Of a stretch of 7,460 nucleotides of DNA, positions 1 through 6,998 are shown piece by piece. Each line of letters opens with the position of its first letter. Position 1 is the stretch's first letter. A program made the position numbers and the translations under genes. Location: NCBI GenBank assembly GCA_047625765.1, contig JBLHRE010000091.1:1-7460 (forward strand), given 5' to 3'. The notes below the pieces were generated by a model that saw only the letters and a list, made by a program, of their open reading frames with translations, was not told the DNA's origin and did no database searches. This DNA is from JBLHRE01 sp047625765. GTDB lineage: Bacteria; Bacteroidota; Bacteroidia; Flavobacteriales; JBLHRE01.

Positions 1-369
1 CCTTCCCGTTCGAAATCCTAAATAGGGACTTATTCCAGCACCAGGTGTAATAATTCCAACTCTCAAACTCTGAAATAACTTTGGGTTATGTTTGTTTCGA
101 TAATTGCTCAATTCCAAAAAGACAGGGACAAGGCCTCCTTTAAAAGTTTTGTCTATGATTTTATTATATCCACCTCCTATTCCCAACCAGAAATGCTCTG
201 TTACTGGTGCACCAAAAACACCCCCAAAATTAATCGTGTTAAAAGCATCAGGAGTAATGCCAAAACTAAACGATGACTCTAGGTATAGTACCGGCTGATA
301 CTTTATGGCATCAGTTTGGGCAAAGCTAATTTTGCCAATAAACAGGGAAAGTATTAGAATGTATCTCAT
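1..369 (-). CDS. Probable outer-membrane beta-barrel-like envelope protein, 5' part (C-terminus beyond left edge)
   Basis: The frame is open from an ATG at 369 to the window edge, giving 123 residues with no stop; the rest lies outside. The N-terminus MRYILILSLFIGKISFA is a typical Sec signal peptide with cleavage likely after Ala17 (SFA|QTDA). The mature part has short alternating hydrophobic/polar stretches, many glycines and aromatics (for example FWLGIGGGYNK and GIITPGAGISPYLGF), the texture of an outer-membrane beta-barrel of Bacteroidota. I do not recognise a named family. The ATG lies only 2 nt after the stop of the DUF4197 gene, so the two are almost certainly cotranscribed and probably translationally coupled; this also fixes the start. 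A periplasmic beta-sandwich protein remains possible, because only the first third or half may be visible. Confidence 0.72.
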   Translation of the reverse strand, partial: MRYILILSLFIGKISFAQTDAIKYQPVLYLESSFSFGITPDAFNTINFGGVFGAPVTEHFWLGIGGGYNKIIDKTFKGGLVPVFLELSNYRNKHNPKLFQSLRVGIITPGAGISPYLGFRTGR

Positions 370-371
370 GC

Positions 372-1094
372 TTAGTTTATTGATCCAAATACTTTTTTAA
401 GTAGCTCCGTCACCCTTGCTGCTGGGTCTTGTCTTATTTTGTTTTCTTCTTGTTCTATCATCAAAAACAAGCCTTCCATTGCTTTGTCGGTGACATAGGT
501 AGAAAGGTCTGCTTCTACATCTGCTAACATAGGAATGCGGTTGTAAGCTGTAGTGATGTCCGTCCAATATTTGGTGGCATTTACCGCATTCAATGCTTTG
601 TTTATTTCTGGTTTGAAGGCAGCCTTTAAACGCTGCGATGTTTTCGATTTGAAGTAATTGGTAGCCGCTCCGTTTCCTCCAGTAAGAATAGCTCTTGCAT
701 CGGCAAAGCTCATGCTGGTAATGGCATTTACAAAAATGGGTTTTGCTTTTGCCGCAGCATTTTCGGCTGCTTTGTTCATGCTTTGTTCAAAATCAGAAAC
801 CAATTTGGTCATTCCCAATTGCTTCAGTTTTTCAGCAACTTCATCCACTTCTTTAGGGAAAGGGATTTTCACCAAAGGATTGTCTTGGTAACCACCGCTT
901 TTGTTCAAAAGGCCAACGGCACTATCTGTTCCTCTTGTCAAGGCTTCTTTTAATCCATTGTTTATTTCTAAACTTGATGGTTGCGAATAAGCTTCATCTG
1001 CTTGGTTGCCCAATTCTTTTCCTACCTCAGAAAGCGTGTCGCAAGACAGGGTTAAGCAAGAGATAGAAATGGCGGTTATGAGTAAGTATTTCAT
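372..1094 (-). CDS. DUF4197 domain-containing lipoprotein
   Basis: A 240-residue protein matching the DUF4197 family over nearly its whole length. Hallmarks visible are GLKEALTRGTDSAV (47-60), NPLVKIPFP (72-80), the alanine-rich helix around 108-119, AKPIFVNAI (117-125), SFADARAILTGG (129-140), ATNYFKSKTS (144-153), YVTDKAMEGLF (200-210) and the basic/acidic C-terminus IRQDPAARVTELLKKVFG (220-237). The N-terminus is a short hydrophobic signal ending at LTLSC; Cys18 is the likely lipidation site, although Thr at -3 makes the lipobox imperfect. The mature protein is predicted mostly helical and periplasm-facing or surface-exposed. The biochemical role of DUF4197 is unknown to me. The ATG at 1094 puts the signal peptide right at the start. 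It sits 97 nt downstream of the T9SS-cargo gene and 2 nt upstream of the next gene. Confidence 0.93.
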   Translation of the reverse strand: MKYLLITAISISCLTLSCDTLSEVGKELGNQADEAYSQPSSLEINNGLKEALTRGTDSAVGLLNKSGGYQDNPLVKIPFPKEVDEVAEKLKQLGMTKLVSDFEQSMNKAAENAAAKAKPIFVNAITSMSFADARAILTGGNGAATNYFKSKTSQRLKAAFKPEINKALNAVNATKYWTDITTAYNRIPMLADVEADLSTYVTDKAMEGLFLMIEQEENKIRQDPAARVTELLKKVFGSIN

Positions 1095-1150
1095 AATTCT
1101 ATTTTAAAATGAAAAGCCAAAGGCTGTTGAGGTAATCGGGTAAGAGATAC

Positions 1151-1158
1151 CAAAAGTA
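1151..1158 (-). promoter_or_regulatory. Possible -7 box for the DUF4197 gene
   Basis: Read on the minus strand this is TACTTTTG, a full match to the Bacteroidota -7 consensus TAnnTTTG, in the 97-nt gap between the T9SS-cargo gene and the DUF4197 gene and about 56 nt before the DUF4197 ATG. I see no good TTG/TTTG -33 element at the expected 19-21 nt upstream, so this may be chance. If real, DUF4197 and the following gene could be transcribed independently of the upstream pair. No terminator hairpin is evident in the same gap. Confidence 0.25.
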
Positions 1159-1191
1159 ACAATCCAAATGGGTTATTATTAAGTACAATTA

Positions 1192-3297
1192 TTATTTTCC
1201 GGCTTTCACAAATTTCTCCGCTTTGCTATATCCTTTCGATCCCTTAAGCCTAAGGTAATATAGACCATTATCGAGGTCTTGAATGTTGAATAGGATTTCG
1301 TTTTTCCCAAATTTTGTTGGGTGGTTTAGCACTAAATCTACCAAATGACCCGAATTATCAAATATTGCGGCTTCAATGTTTTGCGATTCATCCACTTCAA
1401 ATTGAATAACAACTAATTCTGAACTGGGATTTGGAAATACATTTGCTTCCGGATCGGGGAGTGTCATTTTGGTATAAATTGTATCCGAAACAAAGCATCC
1501 CCTGCTATCTTTTACTCCAATAATAAGCGTGTCATTAGAGCACAATTCCCTTGTTTGATTTATTGTGTTTGTTTCTATACCGTTAAATAGATATTGAAAT
1601 GGTGGTACGCCTCCAATTGCTACGATTTCTAATTCTCCTTTGCAAAGCGAATGATTGCCTGTTTGTATGCTAGCTATTTTTAAATTGTTCTTGTCTGGAC
1701 TCTCTATTTCAGAAACCCAGGTAATATTTTGTCTTACAGTATTTCCAAAATAACCCGCAAGCCAAGCTTTTTTACCGTCATCGTACTTGCGTTGCATTCC
1801 AAAATAATCGCCCCAGCGCTCGTAGCTATCATCATGTCTATCGGTATACGATTCGCCAGCTTTTAACACAGTAGCATCGGAGTACAAGCTATCGTTATCG
1901 AAATATACTGCCGCCACTCCAGGGTCATCGGAAGGGGAAGCAAAATCAAATCCAATTAAAGTTTCTATGTCGCAATCTTCATCACCAGACCAAGAAAGAT
2001 TTGGGTATCCAAAATCTTGAGTAGTATGCTGAATAATATTTGCAGTGATTTGAGGATTGTCTAAAGGGTTTTTGATAAAGCCATGATAAATCCCGCAAAA
2101 CCCAGTTGCAGGTACTACAGTGTTGCCTACAAACTGAATCCAATCGCCATTAGAAATAGCTCCTAAAACGCGTGCATCGTTGGTTTGCAAGCCTCTGGTA
2201 GGGTCGGTTAAATCGGTGTCAAATTGGCGTGCATTTGGTGGTACGCCATAAGTTTTGTTAGATGTGGCGACATTGATATTTAACACTGCATTGGTGTCGG
2301 ATAATGTGCCGTCTAAGTGCAGTATGAAAATACTGTCATTGCTAAGGTCAAAGTTTCTATTGGATAGGAAAACAGGTTCTGAAGCAATTCCTTCGGCACC
2401 CCAAACCGGATGTAAATTTCGGATGAGGGTATCCTTGTATTCAATATCTGTCCAAAGGGTGTTTTTTAAAACTGAAGCGCCAGAAAACCCATCCTCTTTG
2501 TCTATTTGCCAAATAATAGAGCCATCGAAACCTACTTGCCACGAAACACCGGGAATAATTAAGTTTAGGGTTAAAAACACCTCTTCTTCTGTTATGGTTA
2601 GTGCAGGAAAATCGGACCAACGATTATTATTTAATGGGTTTCCAGGGAGGGTGTAAGAGTTCCAGGGATCGTTGGGATTGTTGGTTGTGCTAAAGCAAAC
2701 TTTAATGAGACTTGTACTAGGGGTCGTATTTTGAAGGTAAACTAAAATCCAGCGGTCGGCTTTTGGGTCGTACATTACTTTTGGGTCAAAGTTGTTGTCA
2801 GAAATACTTCCCCCTCCAATGTTTTTTAATGATCTAACATAATTAGAAAAGTAGGTAGTGTCATTATTACTGTCATAGGCCCATATCGCAGAATTTATTC
2901 CGCAAAGAACAATGCCGTCATTAGAAACGGCCAAAGTATTGTCGTTAGGAATCCCTCCAAATACATCGCGGTTTTGCCCGCCAACATAACGATACATTCT
3001 TGTGCCTTTATTTACAATAGGGCTGGCAGAAGCAGATTTATTGGAGATTGCTGCGCTTGGTTTTCTGGGGTGTAAAGCACTTTGTTTTATTTTTTGTCGC
3101 ATCAAAAACGAACGGTACGAATCGCCACCGGGGCTTGGTGCTTCTAGGCTGATTATCTGTGCTTGGTAATCTTTTATTTCTGCCTTTGGGTCGACAACAA
3201 GCAGCGCGCTACTTTTTATCTGATGCTTTTTGTAAGTAACCTGACCAAAACTGTGCAATGCTAAACTTGTTAAAATAACCAAACTAATAATTCTCAT
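1192..3297 (-). CDS. Secreted protein with C-terminal T9SS type A sorting domain, beta-propeller-like body
   Basis: A 701-residue exported protein. A Sec signal peptide occupies residues 1-18 (SFG|Q). A low-complexity Ser/Ala/Lys segment (about 72-98) links to a large body of about 102-535. The body carries motifs common in uncharacterised secreted beta-rich or propeller-like proteins: DPKVMYDPKADRW (171-183), RWSDFPALTI (226-235), WSGDEDCD (436-443) and RWGDYFG (494-500). Residues 538-617 resemble a degenerate SprB/Ig-like repeat (GGVPPFQYLFNG, then VKDSRGC) with cysteines 552, 586 and 601. Residues 618-701 form the T9SS type A C-terminal signal: VFPNPSSE, a central FDNSGHLV turn, GLYYLRLKG, then a basic end. 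The protein should cross the outer membrane through the gliding/PorSS machinery, be trimmed, and be either anchored or released. I see no recognisable catalytic motif, so the substrate or ligand is unknown. It starts 21 nt after the AIM24 gene. Confidence 0.92.
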   Translation of the reverse strand: MRIISLVILTSLALHSFGQVTYKKHQIKSSALLVVDPKAEIKDYQAQIISLEAPSPGGDSYRSFLMRQKIKQSALHPRKPSAAISNKSASASPIVNKGTRMYRYVGGQNRDVFGGIPNDNTLAVSNDGIVLCGINSAIWAYDSNNDTTYFSNYVRSLKNIGGGSISDNNFDPKVMYDPKADRWILVYLQNTTPSTSLIKVCFSTTNNPNDPWNSYTLPGNPLNNNRWSDFPALTITEEEVFLTLNLIIPGVSWQVGFDGSIIWQIDKEDGFSGASVLKNTLWTDIEYKDTLIRNLHPVWGAEGIASEPVFLSNRNFDLSNDSIFILHLDGTLSDTNAVLNINVATSNKTYGVPPNARQFDTDLTDPTRGLQTNDARVLGAISNGDWIQFVGNTVVPATGFCGIYHGFIKNPLDNPQITANIIQHTTQDFGYPNLSWSGDEDCDIETLIGFDFASPSDDPGVAAVYFDNDSLYSDATVLKAGESYTDRHDDSYERWGDYFGMQRKYDDGKKAWLAGYFGNTVRQNITWVSEIESPDKNNLKIASIQTGNHSLCKGELEIVAIGGVPPFQYLFNGIETNTINQTRELCSNDTLIIGVKDSRGCFVSDTIYTKMTLPDPEANVFPNPSSELVVIQFEVDESQNIEAAIFDNSGHLVDLVLNHPTKFGKNEILFNIQDLDNGLYYLRLKGSKGYSKAEKFVKAGK

Positions 3298-3318
3298 AAT
3301 TTTAATTTTGCAATTAAT

Positions 3319-4110
3319 CTATCTGTCCCCATCAATCATTCTTCCTAAGCCTCCCAAAATAGAGCCTTCTCCTTTGCTAGAGCCTCCCATTTTTGGGGCA
3401 TGCTGAATAATTCTATCAGCTAATCTGGAGAAAGGTAAACTCTGTAAATAAAGAGTTCCGGTTCCTTGAATGGTTGCTAAAAATAATCCTTCGCCACCAA
3501 AAAACATTGATTTTAAATTTCCAGCTCTTTCAATGCTATAATCTAACCCGGGGCTAAAACCTACAATACATCCCGTGTCAATTAGCAAAGAACTGTTGTT
3601 CAGTTCTTTCTTAATAACGGTACCTCCAGCATGTAAAAAAGCCAAACCATCGCCCCTCAATTTCTGTAGTATAAACCCTTCTCCTCCAAAGAATCCAGCG
3701 CCCAAACGTTTGGTAAAAGCAATAGTTACCTCTGTACCTTTGGCTGCACATAAAAAAGCATCTTTTTGGCAAATTATTTCGCCACCAAAAGCAGCCATGT
3801 CTAAAGCGATAATTTTGCCGGGGTAGGGAGCTGCAAAGGCAACTTCTTTTTTACCCGCTCCTTGATTGGTAAAGTGGGTTAAGAAAATAGATTCGCCCGT
3901 AATTACTCGCTTACCAACATCTAATAGTTTTCCGAAAATTCCTTGATTAGGTTTAGATCCATCGCCCATTTTGGCTTCGAATTTAATGTCCCTATCCATC
4001 CAGTTCATGGTGCCCGCTTCGGCAATAACAGTTTCTTGTGGGTCGAGAAGAATAGAAACAACCTGCATGTCGTCTCCATGAATCTTGTATTCTATTTCGT
4101 GCGATCTCAT
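3319..4110 (-). CDS. AIM24 family protein (TIGR00266)
   Basis: A 263-residue protein with the full AIM24/TIGR00266 pattern: MRSHEIEYKIHG start, ETVIAEAGTMNWMD (27-39), TGESIFLTHF (71-80), KKEVAFAAPYPGKI (87-100), ICQKDAFLCAAKG (113-125), FFGGEGFILQKLRGDGLAFL (140-159), HAGGTVI (160-166), DTGCIVGF (178-185), FFGGEGLFLATIQGTGTLYL (203-222) and LPFSRLADRI (225-234). The GE(G/S)-hydrophobic-L motif recurs three times (72-77, 143-148, 206-211), reflecting the pseudo-threefold beta fold of the family. There is no signal peptide, so it is probably cytosolic. A glycine-rich tail (242-256) follows the fold. The mitochondrial relative AIM24 helps maintain inner-membrane architecture; the bacterial function is not established. 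It is the first gene of the minus-strand group. The ATG follows an A-rich leader with no Shine-Dalgarno sequence, usual in this phylum. Confidence 0.93.
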   Translation of the reverse strand: MRSHEIEYKIHGDDMQVVSILLDPQETVIAEAGTMNWMDRDIKFEAKMGDGSKPNQGIFGKLLDVGKRVITGESIFLTHFTNQGAGKKEVAFAAPYPGKIIALDMAAFGGEIICQKDAFLCAAKGTEVTIAFTKRLGAGFFGGEGFILQKLRGDGLAFLHAGGTVIKKELNNSSLLIDTGCIVGFSPGLDYSIERAGNLKSMFFGGEGLFLATIQGTGTLYLQSLPFSRLADRIIQHAPKMGGSSKGEGSILGGLGRMIDGDR

Positions 4111-4251
4111 TTTTTTTATTGCTAAATCTAAAGCTTATTTTTGGGTAGAGCATAAACAGGACTTAACAATTAGGGACTAATAACATTTTAATTGCCTACC
4201 CTTATAGCGCGTTGCTTTGCTTACATTTGTTATTCATTAAAAATTAAAAGT
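4111..4251. other. Divergent intergenic region between the AIM24 gene and the membrane-protein gene
   Basis: This 141-nt AT-rich stretch must hold the start signals for both the leftward AIM24 group and the rightward membrane protein/hflX pair. The rightward -7 box is annotated separately. For the leftward side the best I find is a one-mismatch box (TAGATTTA, minus strand, about 4124-4131), too weak to call. A small dyad, ATTAG-gga-CTAAT, at 4169-4181 could be an operator but has only 5-bp arms. No small gene is supported here. Confidence 0.5.
4222..4229 (+). promoter_or_regulatory. Candidate -7 promoter box for the membrane protein/hflX unit
   Basis: TACATTTG is a full match to the Bacteroidota -7 consensus TAnnTTTG and lies 22 nt before the ATG at 4252, which would give a short A-rich leader of roughly 15 nt. 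No convincing -33 TTTG lies at the ideal spacing, so this rests on one element plus its position. If used, transcription begins downstream of the alternative TTG codon at 4192 and excludes the longer reading of the gene. Confidence 0.5.
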
Positions 4252-4713
4252 ATGTTTTCAGCAGTATTGCAGATTCATTCGGTGTTGAGGTATGTGGTTT
4301 TGGCTCTTATTCTGTTTACTATTATTAAAAGTATGATGGGATTGAATTCTCGCAAGTCTTTTAGCAAGGGTGATGAGAAATTAGCTTTCTGGGCAATGCT
4401 TTCTGTGCATATTCAATTTACAGTTGGTTTGGTTTTATATTTTATTAGCCCAATAATTAAAGGGGCAATGAGTAATATGGGTGCCAGTATGGGCGATACG
4501 GTAACACGTTTTTTTTTAGTAGAGCATTTTATTGGAATGTTAATAGCGCTGGTCTTAATTACTGTTGGACGAAAAAAGGCATTGAAAGCTTTAACAGATC
4601 AGCAAAAATATAAGAAGTTAGTAGTGTTTTTTGGGGTAGCACTATTTATCATATTCATAAGTATCCCATGGCCATTTATGACCGCTGGCTTAGGTAGAGG
4701 TTGGATTTCGTAA
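4252..4713 (+). CDS. Small four-helix inner-membrane protein, possibly cytochrome b-like
   Basis: A 153-residue integral membrane protein with four predicted helices: about 5-30, 44-66, 87-106 and 122-142. His9 (QIHSVLRY) sits at the start of helix 1, His53 (SVHIQF) in helix 2 and His92 (VEHFIGM) in helix 3. Helix 4 ends in IPWPF (138-142) and a short glycine-rich tail. This arrangement resembles a widespread Bacteroidota family sometimes labelled 'cytochrome B'; the histidines could be haem ligands, but that is inference, and no CxxCH or flavin motif is present. I chose ATG 4252 over an in-frame TTG at 4192, because the longer form adds residues that do not look like membrane or signal sequence and would span the likely promoter. 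It ends 10 nt before hflX, so the two are probably cotranscribed. Confidence 0.85.
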   Translation: MFSAVLQIHSVLRYVVLALILFTIIKSMMGLNSRKSFSKGDEKLAFWAMLSVHIQFTVGLVLYFISPIIKGAMSNMGASMGDTVTRFFLVEHFIGMLIALVLITVGRKKALKALTDQQKYKKLVVFFGVALFIIFISIPWPFMTAGLGRGWIS

Positions 4714-4723
4714 CACATAGATT

Positions 4724-5914
4724 GTGATAGAAGTAAAGAAAGTTTTAGACAAGCAGGAGAAGGCTGTCTTGATAAGCGTTATTGTACGTTTTCAGGAAGA
4801 AGAGCAGGCGCATGAGTATTTGGATGAGTTGGCTTTTTTAACAGAAACGGCTGGTGCAATTCCTGTTAAGCGTTTTACACAGCATTTGGATGTGCCGCAT
4901 CCCAAAACTTTTTTGGGCACAGGTAAAATGAACGAAGTCTTAGAATACATCAAAGCAGAAGAAATTGATGTTGCCATTTTTGATGATGAGTTAAGTCCAT
5001 CACAACTAAGAAACATTGAGAAAATCTTGGAAATAAAAATCTTAGATAGAACAAACTTGATTCTGGATATTTTTGCTGGCCGCGCACAAACATCGCATGC
5101 AAGGACGCAAGTAGAGTTAGCGCAATACAAATACTTGTTACCACGATTAACCCGAATGTGGACGCACCTTGAGCGTCAAAAAGGGGGTATTGGCTTAAGA
5201 GGTCCTGGAGAAACGCAGATAGAAACGGATAGAAGAATTATTAAGGACAAGATATATTCTCTACAAAAGCAGCTTATCAAAATTGATAAGCAAATGGGGA
5301 TTCAGCGTAAAAACAGAACACATTTAATTCGTGTTGCATTGGTAGGGTATACCAATGTTGGTAAATCTACTTTGATGAATGTTTTATCGAAGTCTGATGT
5401 GTTTGCCGAGGACAAATTATTTGCAACACTAGATACGACAGTAAGAAAAGTAGTGATAGATAATTTGCCATTTTTGTTGTCGGATACCGTAGGGTTTATT
5501 CGCAAGTTGCCTACCCAATTGGTAGAGTCGTTTAAGTCGACTTTAGACGAGGTAAGGGAGGCCGATTATTTGATTCATGTGGTTGATATAGCGCACAAGA
5601 ATTTCGAAGATCATATAGCTTCTGTAAATAAAATTTTAGGAGAGATTGAGTCGCAAGACAAACCAACTTTAATGGTGTTTAATAAGATCGATGCGTTTAC
5701 CTATACACCAAAAGACGAAGACGATTTGACGCCTGCAACTAAGGCGAATATTAGTCTGGAGGAATGGCAAAAAACATGGATGGCAAAAGAGCATCCTTGT
5801 ATGTTTATATCGGCTACCAACTTAACCAATCTAGACGAGTTAAAAGAGGTGGTATACGAGAAGGTGAAAGAGCTGCATATCAAGCGTTATCCGTACAATA
5901 ACTTACTATATTAA
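4724..5914 (+). CDS. hflX: GTPase HflX (ribosome-splitting/rescue factor)
   Basis: A 396-residue TRAFAC GTPase of the Obg-HflX group, close to the usual length in this phylum. The N-terminal HflX domain spans about 1-150, with KTFLGTGKMNEV (61-72), FDDELSPSQLRNIEKI (86-101) and DRTNLILDIFAGRAQT (108-123). The coiled linker follows the signature GGIGLRGPGETQIETDRR (154-171). The G domain has G1 GYTNVGKST (208-216), G2 TLDTT (235-239), G3 DTVGF (254-258), G4 NKID (320-323) and G5 SAT (363-365); all are intact. In other bacteria HflX binds the 50S subunit and splits stalled or hibernating 70S ribosomes after stress. The start is GTG at 4724: an in-frame stop lies just upstream at 4718 and the first in-frame ATG (residue 69) would delete half the N-terminal domain. 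It lies 10 nt after the membrane-protein gene and is followed directly by a terminator. Confidence 0.97.
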   Translation: MIEVKKVLDKQEKAVLISVIVRFQEEEQAHEYLDELAFLTETAGAIPVKRFTQHLDVPHPKTFLGTGKMNEVLEYIKAEEIDVAIFDDELSPSQLRNIEKILEIKILDRTNLILDIFAGRAQTSHARTQVELAQYKYLLPRLTRMWTHLERQKGGIGLRGPGETQIETDRRIIKDKIYSLQKQLIKIDKQMGIQRKNRTHLIRVALVGYTNVGKSTLMNVLSKSDVFAEDKLFATLDTTVRKVVIDNLPFLLSDTVGFIRKLPTQLVESFKSTLDEVREADYLIHVVDIAHKNFEDHIASVNKILGEIESQDKPTLMVFNKIDAFTYTPKDEDDLTPATKANISLEEWQKTWMAKEHPCMFISATNLTNLDELKEVVYEKVKELHIKRYPYNNLLY

Positions 5915-5918
5915 AAGC

Positions 5919-5951
5919 AAGGGTGATTATTTTAAATAGTCACCCTTTTTT
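5919..5951 (+). terminator. Rho-independent terminator after hflX
   Basis: AAGGGTGA (5919-5926) pairs with TCACCCTT (5940-5947). Inner T-G, T-A, A-T and T-A pairs can extend the stem towards a small loop at 5931-5935. The last two stem bases begin a run of six T (5946-5951). It starts 5 nt after the hflX stop, ending the 4252-5914 unit and separating it from the DUF3078 gene. Confidence 0.9.
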
Positions 5952-6028
5952 AATTTTAATTACTGAAATACAGGGTTTTATAATTATTTATGAATTCTGT
6001 AAGCAAGTAAAATTTTAAATTTAATCTT

Positions 6029-6925
6029 ATGAAAGTAGTTATTTACATTTCGATAGTAGCTTTAGGGATGCTAAGCTTTACGAGTGCGGCACAAGAGGCC
6101 GATTCAACAAAAAAGTGGAAGTTTAATGGCGAGGCAGGCTTGAATTTTTCGCAGCTATCTTTAACCAATTGGAATGCGGGGGGATTGAGTTCTGTAGCCC
6201 TAAATGGTTTGTTGAAATACAATGCCAATTATGCTTTTAAAGCAAGTACATGGGATAACAATTTTGAAGCGGGTTATGGCTTTATTAGAAGAGATGGCGA
6301 GCGTACAATTAAGAGTGATGATAGGTTAGTTATAAGTAGTCAGTACAACAAAAAATGGCTTAAGAAAAATTGGAGTTATTCCGCCCTTTTAAATTTCAAC
6401 ACGCAGTTCATCGATGGGTATAATTATCCAAACGAGTCGGTTGCAATTTCTGGGTTTTTAGCCCCTGCATACATGATCTATTCTGCGGGTATTAGTTACA
6501 AACCATCAGACAATTTTTCGGTGATGGTTTCTCCAATAACAGGTAAAACAACCATTGTAAATGATACTGCATTATCTGCAGTAGGAGCATTTGGGGTTGA
6601 GGCGGGCGATAAAATTAGAAGCGAGTTTGGAGCATACCTTAAGGGGATGTACAAGGTAACGCTGATGGAAAATATCAATTTGGATACGAAACTCACCTTG
6701 TTCTCTAATTACTTAAATAACCCACAAAATATCGATGTCAATTGGCAAACGAGCATAAGCATGAAGGTGAATAGCTTGTTTAGCGTTAGCATAAGCACAG
6801 AGCTGATTTACGATGATGATATTGCAATTGCTGTAGATAGTAATGATGACGGAATAACGGACGCTACAGGGCCTAGAATTCAGTTTAAAGAGTTGTTAGG
6901 AGTGGGGATCTCGTACAAGTTCTAG
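6029..6925 (+). CDS. DUF3078 domain-containing outer-membrane beta-barrel protein
   Basis: A 298-residue protein with a Sec signal peptide (1-21, cleavage likely TSAA|QEA) and the DUF3078 signature. The family-typical start of the mature part is GEAGLNFSQLSLTNWNAGG (34-52), followed by strands with alternating aromatic residues (NNFEAGYGF, LLNFNTQFIDGY, FLAPAYMIYSAGISYK). The C-terminal strand LLGVGISYKF ends in phenylalanine, the usual recognition signal for BAM-dependent insertion into the outer membrane. The cargo or activity of DUF3078 barrels is not known to me. Near the C-terminus, DSNDDGITD (270-278) has the spacing of an EF-hand/thrombospondin-type calcium loop and sits between two strands. 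The 77 nt between the preceding terminator and the ATG are very AT-rich, and I find no full TAnnTTTG box there. The gene appears monocistronic, bounded by terminators on both sides. Confidence 0.93.
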   Translation: MKVVIYISIVALGMLSFTSAAQEADSTKKWKFNGEAGLNFSQLSLTNWNAGGLSSVALNGLLKYNANYAFKASTWDNNFEAGYGFIRRDGERTIKSDDRLVISSQYNKKWLKKNWSYSALLNFNTQFIDGYNYPNESVAISGFLAPAYMIYSAGISYKPSDNFSVMVSPITGKTTIVNDTALSAVGAFGVEAGDKIRSEFGAYLKGMYKVTLMENINLDTKLTLFSNYLNNPQNIDVNWQTSISMKVNSLFSVSISTELIYDDDIAIAVDSNDDGITDATGPRIQFKELLGVGISYKF

Positions 6926-6947
6926 AAGCTTCGAGTTTTGAAAATAA

Positions 6948-6981
6948 AAAAGGGCTACTCACATTGGTGAGTAGCCCTTTT
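6948..6981. terminator. Bidirectional intrinsic terminator between convergent genes
   Basis: A perfect 15-bp inverted repeat: 6948-6962 pairs base for base with 6967-6981 around a 4-nt loop (ATTG). The GC-rich core GGGCTACTCAC is flanked by A on the left and T on the right (with six A at 6946-6951), so the hairpin has a U-tract in both directions. It lies 22 nt after the DUF3078 stop and 17 nt beyond the stop of the leftward DUF4249 gene, so it serves both. Confidence 0.93.
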
Positions 6982-6998
6982 CGCTGTTTGTAACTCGC

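Noticed and set aside
88..298. Two overlapping plus-strand open frames of 62-64 codons near the left edge
   Set aside because: They lie antisense to the signal-peptide-bearing partial gene on the minus strand and translate to non-protein-like sequence.
2255..2656. 133-codon open frame on the plus strand inside the T9SS-cargo gene
   Set aside because: It is antisense to a well-supported gene, its translation has no recognisable family, and no promoter or start context supports it.
4169..4181. Dyad ATTAG-gga-CTAAT in the divergent intergenic region, a possible operator
   Set aside because: The arms are only 5 bp, AT-rich and do not extend; such dyads are expected by chance in this composition.
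5985..5992. TATTTATG as a -7 box for the DUF3078 gene
   Set aside because: It mismatches the TAnnTTTG consensus at one of the key T positions and has no -33 partner.
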